Assembly (NCBI GenBank): GCA_002297865.1
Contig: DBKX01000249.1
Coordinates: 3,684 to 24,714, forward strand
DNA length: 21,031 bases
Source of the DNA: Lachnoclostridium sp. UBA739
Lineage (GTDB): Bacteria; Bacillota_A; Clostridia; Lachnospirales; Lachnospiraceae
Direction: 5' to 3'
Shown piece after piece: positions 17,064 to 21,031 of the stretch. Below the pieces are notes generated by a model. That model did no database searches, was not told where the DNA came from, and worked only from the letters and a program-made list of their open reading frames with translations. The first letter of the stretch is position 1; each line of letters begins with the position of its first letter. Position numbers and translations under genes: made by a program.

Positions 17064-20000
17064 ATGGATGATTTGAAAAAATTTATATTAAGTGAAGTAC
17101 AAAAAAAGAAAATGGATGTCCAGACGGGAATGGAGCTGTTAGGAAAACTTTCAGCAAAAGAAACAAAAAATAGTGAGATTGCTATAACAGGAATGGCAGT
17201 CAGGTTTCCAGAAGCATATACACCTGAAGAATTCTATAGCAATCTGTTAAATAAAATTGATTCCGTACGTGATTATCCAAAAGCAAGAAGAAAATTAACA
17301 GATCCATGGCTTCCAGATGAAGTTTGTGATACAGAGGAACCTTACCAAAGGCAAGCCTATATCGATCATATCAGTGAATTTGATGAGCATTTTTTTAAGT
17401 TGTCTATTGCAGAAGCAAAAGTAATGGAACCACTGCAGAGAACTTTTATGATGTGTGCATATGAAGCACTGGAAGATGCGAACTGTACAAACACAAAGCT
17501 TCAAGACTTAAAAGTTGGAATTTATGTAGGAAATGCAGAGTTAGGACAGCCAAGATATAAGGATTTGAGTGAAAAGCTAGATGGAACAGGATTTGTAGGT
17601 GGGGCAAACAGCATGATGCCTGCAAGAATTGCCTATTATTTAGGCTTAAATGGTCCTGGGGTTTTAGTGGATTCTGCTTGTGCATCTGGATTGTTAGGAG
17701 CTACCATGGCCTGTGAGGCTCTTCGAACTGGAAAAATCGACTATGCAATTGTCTGTGGAGCGGCAATGAATCTAATTCCAGTTGTAACGGAGAAAATAAC
17801 CATTATGGAGTCACCTGACACGATAGTATCTCCATTTGATGAGAATGCCAATGGAACTGTGTGGGGAGAAGGAATCGGTGTTGTTATCCTAAAAAGAGCA
17901 GAACAGGCATATCAGGAAAAAGACCATGTGTATGCTGTGATTTGTGGTGATGGTACTAATAATAACGGAAATTCAGCCTCTATTACGGCTGTCGATGTCA
18001 AGGCACAGAAAACTCTGATAAGCAGTGTATGGAAGAAATTCCATATTAACCCTGAACATATCAAATATGTGGAGGCACAAGGAACAGGTACTTTAGTTGG
18101 TGATTCGATTGAAGTAAAAAGTCTCACGCAGGCATTTGCAGAATATACGGACAAAAAGCAGATCTGTGGATTGGGTACAAGTAAATGTAACATTGGTCAT
18201 ACAATTGGTGCATCAGGTATTGCAGCTCTCATCAAGGCAGCGCTGTCACTGGAAGCAGGAAAAGTTCCGCCAATGCAGAGATTTCACAATCCAAACCATT
18301 ATATCAATTTCGTGAACAGTCCAATTTATATTACAGATGAGCCAATTGAATTGGACGAAAATAATCCAGAACAGATGATTGCCATAAATAACTTCGGCTT
18401 TAATGGAACGAATGTACATATTGTATTAAAAAGAGCAAAGCAACAGAAAGAAGAAGTAGTAGAAAAGGAAGAGGCCTATCCATTATTTCTGTCAGCCAAA
18501 ACAGAAGAAACACTAATGAAAATGTTGATTCAGTATCAGCAGTATCTTCGTGAGACAGAATCTACACTTGAAAATATCTGTTATACTGCATGGTGTGGGC
18601 GTGAACATTTTGAAAAGCGTCTGGCTGTAATCGCAAAAAGCAAGAAAGAAATGGTTGTTAAACTGAATGCATTAAAAGAATGTATAAAGGATGAAACGGG
18701 TAAAACAGAATTCCCAGAGGGCTGTTTTTATCTAAATAAGGTTTCTGATTCTGATAGATTAAATGTAGAAGAGGCATTGTTGTATGTTCAGGGAAAGACA
18801 GTAGAACCACAAGTATTCAGCAAGAAGAATCTTTCTAAGGTACAGCTCCCAGTCTATCCTTTTGAGTTGAAAGACAGGTGGATTGATAAACCATTGCTGG
18901 AAACAATTAATCCAGTTACAGGGCGTTTGATGCTGGCAACAGAAGAACAGGACATTTATCAGATTAAACTGGATAAAAGAAGCTGGAGACTTGATACAAA
19001 TGCTGTTCCAGGACAGACTGTAATTTCACCAGATGTATATATGGAGATTTTTTATCAGTATGCCTTACTGTATGAAAGAGGAAGTCGTGTTTGTATCAGG
19101 AAGATTGAGATTCCTGAAAATGGAAATCTTGCAGAGGTGGAAGAAATCTGTGCCGTTGTGAAAAAGGAAGAAAAACAGATCACCATCACTTTGCAGGTTG
19201 AGAAAAAAGAAAAGGATATGTTGTTAGCCACAGCGAACATACAGTTTGTTGAAACTGAGAACAGGAAAAGCCTAAAACTAGCTGTAAAAGCTGAATTGGA
19301 AGAAAAGACTGTAGCAAGGGAAATAGGTAGAAGAGACTGTATCCGTAAGATCAATATGGATGAAAAGCAAGCTGTTTTTCATGTAGAATTACCATTTCCA
19401 TATAGAAAAGATGAAAAGAAACATGCATTACATCCCGCACTATTAGAACGTGCCATGACCATTCATTATGTAGAAACGACTGGAAAACAAGGTATCGTAA
19501 AGTCGTGTAAAGAAGCAGTGATAAACCGCCCGTTACCATTAAGTTTTGATGCCATAATTCATTTAGCAGAAGAGGATGCAGTTTATAATCTGGAGTTAAG
19601 TGATGGAGAAGGAGTAATTGCCAAGTTTTACGGAGTGTGTGTGAAAGAAGCAGGCTTAAGCCATTCGGAAGAAGAGACAGAAGACTATATGTCTGTTGAG
19701 CAGCTTAAGGGTTACAGTGAAAATGGATATACGAGTACACAATTACTGCTTGCTAAGATCTGGTGTGAGCAGCTTGGGATGAAAGCGGTAGATTTGGACC
19801 AAAAATTCTTTGAAATAGGCGGTAATTCCGTAATTGCCATTGCAGTTATGAATCAGCTTTCTAAGGCGGGAATACAAGGAGTAACCATTCGTACTATTTT
19901 CAACTATCAGACCATACGGGAATTATCAGAATATCTAGATAAGTTTGAAGGAGAAGAAATGGGACTGGTTCGTGTAGAGAGTCAGGAATCCTATCCGCTA

Positions 20001-21031
20001 TCTTCTGAACAAAAGGGTATTTTGTCGTATTGCATGTTAAATCCAGAATCTAGAGCATACAATCTGACAGCAGTGTTTGCGATGACAGGAAATATACAGA
20101 TTACGCATATCAAAGAAGCATTTGAGACGATTTATCAACATAACGAATCGTTTCGAACACAATATATCATAGATGAAGCTGGGATGAAACAGATTATACA
20201 GGAAAAGCCTTATGATGGATGGGTTGTGGAACAGTGTGGCCATCAGTTAACAGAAGATGAACTTGGACAGATTATCTACGAATTCAATGAGCCATATTCA
20301 TTAGAAGATGGAGAGTTGCTTCGTACAAAATATGTAATGGAGGATGAAGAACATGGATATCTTCTAGTGGGATCTCATCATATTGCAGCAGATGGAGTTT
20401 CTATGGGAGTACTGTTTGAAGATTTTATTACGTTATATTCAGGCGGAATTGTTCCAGATAGAAGCCGTAGATATGTAGATTATGCTATTTTCTCATCCAA
20501 GACAGACACAAATGAATATCAAAAGAAAAAGGCTTACTGGATAGAAAAATTCAGCGATGGAATTCCAAATCTTACACTGCCATATGATTATGACAACGTG
20601 GAGGAAAGAACAGATAAAGGAGCTGTATTTACGTATGAGATAGGAATTGAACAGGTGAATAGTCTGAAGGAACGGGCAAGAGAATTAAGCGTAACAGCAA
20701 GTTCCTATCTGTTATCCGCATACAGCATGATGTTAATAAAATATACGGGACAGAAAGATATTGTCATAGGAATGCCATTTACAGGAAGACAATACAAAGA
20801 GTTAGAAGATGTAATTGGTATGTTTGTCAATACACTTCCAGTCAGGATAAAAGCGGATAAAGAAATGAAGATTACCGACTTCATCCGTAACATGAGTCAG
20901 GAAAGTGCTGCTTACATGGAACATTCGGGATATCATTTTGAAGAACTGGCAAAGGACTTAGGAGAAGAAGGAACATCACAAAATCCTTTATATCAGGTTA
21001 TGTTTACATTCCAGAATACTCGTTCCAAAGT
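17064..21031 (+). CDS. Hybrid PKS/NRPS with non-elongating KS: KS0-docking remnant-DH0-ACP-C (3' end outside window)
   Basis: The frame is open from the ATG to the window edge (1322 codons), with no stop. Residues 1-37 are a charged helical leader, probably for docking. KS about 38-460: Cys206 (DSACASGL) and His379 (NIGH) are kept, but the His of HGTGT is Gln339 (EAQGTGTLVGDS, codon CAA). Such KS0 domains in trans-AT systems move chains without extending them. About 473-605 is the linker that normally flanks an AT (LSAKTEETL, GREHFEKRLAV, LPVYPFELKDRW) with no AT between. DH-like about 615-860: Asn646 replaces the catalytic His, and the HPALLD Asp is Glu795, so dehydration is not expected. 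No KR is present. ACP about 885-955: GGNS, Ser922. C from about 962: HHIAADG with His1105, His1106 and Asp1110; the window ends just after its NPLYQVMF motif. Layout resembles the first module at 1-4884 minus KR. Likely role: receive the peptide chain and hand it unchanged to the next condensation. Confidence 0.9.
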   Translation, partial: MDDLKKFILSEVQKKKMDVQTGMELLGKLSAKETKNSEIAITGMAVRFPEAYTPEEFYSNLLNKIDSVRDYPKARRKLTDPWLPDEVCDTEEPYQRQAYIDHISEFDEHFFKLSIAEAKVMEPLQRTFMMCAYEALEDANCTNTKLQDLKVGIYVGNAELGQPRYKDLSEKLDGTGFVGGANSMMPARIAYYLGLNGPGVLVDSACASGLLGATMACEALRTGKIDYAIVCGAAMNLIPVVTEKITIMESPDTIVSPFDENANGTVWGEGIGVVILKRAEQAYQEKDHVYAVICGDGTNNNGNSASITAVDVKAQKTLISSVWKKFHINPEHIKYVEAQGTGTLVGDSIEVKSLTQAFAEYTDKKQICGLGTSKCNIGHTIGASGIAALIKAALSLEAGKVPPMQRFHNPNHYINFVNSPIYITDEPIELDENNPEQMIAINNFGFNGTNVHIVLKRAKQQKEEVVEKEEAYPLFLSAKTEETLMKMLIQYQQYLRETESTLENICYTAWCGREHFEKRLAVIAKSKKEMVVKLNALKECIKDETGKTEFPEGCFYLNKVSDSDRLNVEEALLYVQGKTVEPQVFSKKNLSKVQLPVYPFELKDRWIDKPLLETINPVTGRLMLATEEQDIYQIKLDKRSWRLDTNAVPGQTVISPDVYMEIFYQYALLYERGSRVCIRKIEIPENGNLAEVEEICAVVKKEEKQITITLQVEKKEKDMLLATANIQFVETENRKSLKLAVKAELEEKTVAREIGRRDCIRKINMDEKQAVFHVELPFPYRKDEKKHALHPALLERAMTIHYVETTGKQGIVKSCKEAVINRPLPLSFDAIIHLAEEDAVYNLELSDGEGVIAKFYGVCVKEAGLSHSEEETEDYMSVEQLKGYSENGYTSTQLLLAKIWCEQLGMKAVDLDQKFFEIGGNSVIAIAVMNQLSKAGIQGVTIRTIFNYQTIRELSEYLDKFEGEEMGLVRVESQESYPLSSEQKGILSYCMLNPESRAYNLTAVFAMTGNIQITHIKEAFETIYQHNESFRTQYIIDEAGMKQIIQEKPYDGWVVEQCGHQLTEDELGQIIYEFNEPYSLEDGELLRTKYVMEDEEHGYLLVGSHHIAADGVSMGVLFEDFITLYSGGIVPDRSRRYVDYAIFSSKTDTNEYQKKKAYWIEKFSDGIPNLTLPYDYDNVEERTDKGAVFTYEIGIEQVNSLKERARELSVTASSYLLSAYSMMLIKYTGQKDIVIGMPFTGRQYKELEDVIGMFVNTLPVRIKADKEMKITDFIRNMSQESAAYMEHSGYHFEELAKDLGEEGTSQNPLYQVMFTFQNTRSK

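Noticed and set aside
19055..19354. Antisense open frame of 99 codons, and other minus-strand frames of 60-93 codons across the window
   Set aside because: All lie opposite well-supported megasynthase or transporter coding sequence, show no recognisable domain and have no convincing start site. They are chance frames.
1..21031. tRNA, rRNA, CRISPR array, insertion sequence or attachment site
   Set aside because: Nearly every base lies in coding sequence. I saw no direct repeat array, transposase frame, terminal inverted repeats or structured RNA gene.

Overview
The window is a stretch of a large hybrid polyketide synthase / non-ribosomal peptide synthetase (PKS/NRPS) operon. All genes are on the + strand, and both ends of the window cut into megasynthase genes. 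The DNA is AT-rich, with frequent AGA, ATA and GGA codons and strong Shine-Dalgarno-like sites. This fits a low-G+C Firmicute, probably a clostridial or lachnospiraceal anaerobe; this is inference from composition and style, and no species marker is present.

Layout. (1) 1-4884: 3' part of a PKS/NRPS protein, KS-DH-KR-ACP-C, ending at an in-frame TGA inside the C domain. (2) 4945-9651: same reading frame, beginning with the missing end of that C domain, then A-PCP-E-C. Without the TGA at 4882-4884, positions 1-9651 would be one gene. (3) 9684-15767: NRPS of 2027 residues, A-PCP-C-A-PCP-C*, where C* is a divergent terminal condensation-like domain. (4) 15824-17044: major facilitator transporter, probably the exporter. 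(5) 17064 to the right edge: a second PKS/NRPS protein, KS0-(AT-docking remnant)-DH0-ACP-C, with key catalytic residues of KS and DH replaced. Intergenic gaps are 19 to 60 bases, so this is one transcription unit with no internal promoter that I can see. No stretch over 300 bases lacks a gene.

How the parts work together (inference from domain order). A beta-ketoacyl chain is extended, reduced and dehydrated by the first module, whose acyltransferase is absent and must act in trans. It is then joined to an amino acid whose A-domain pocket reads as serine. That residue is epimerised, giving D-Ser, and passed by the C domain at the end of protein 2 to the first module of protein 3, whose unusual A domain I cannot assign. 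A second residue follows; its pocket contains Glu, suggesting a basic side chain. The chain then reaches a junction with three apparently crippled domains in a row (C*, KS0, DH0) before a normal-looking C domain. This junction looks like a transfer-only relay.

Most noteworthy: the in-frame TGA, the KS0/DH0 pseudo-module, the degenerate terminal C domain, and the atypical A domain. I do not recognise the product; release domain, trans-AT and any tailoring genes lie outside the window.
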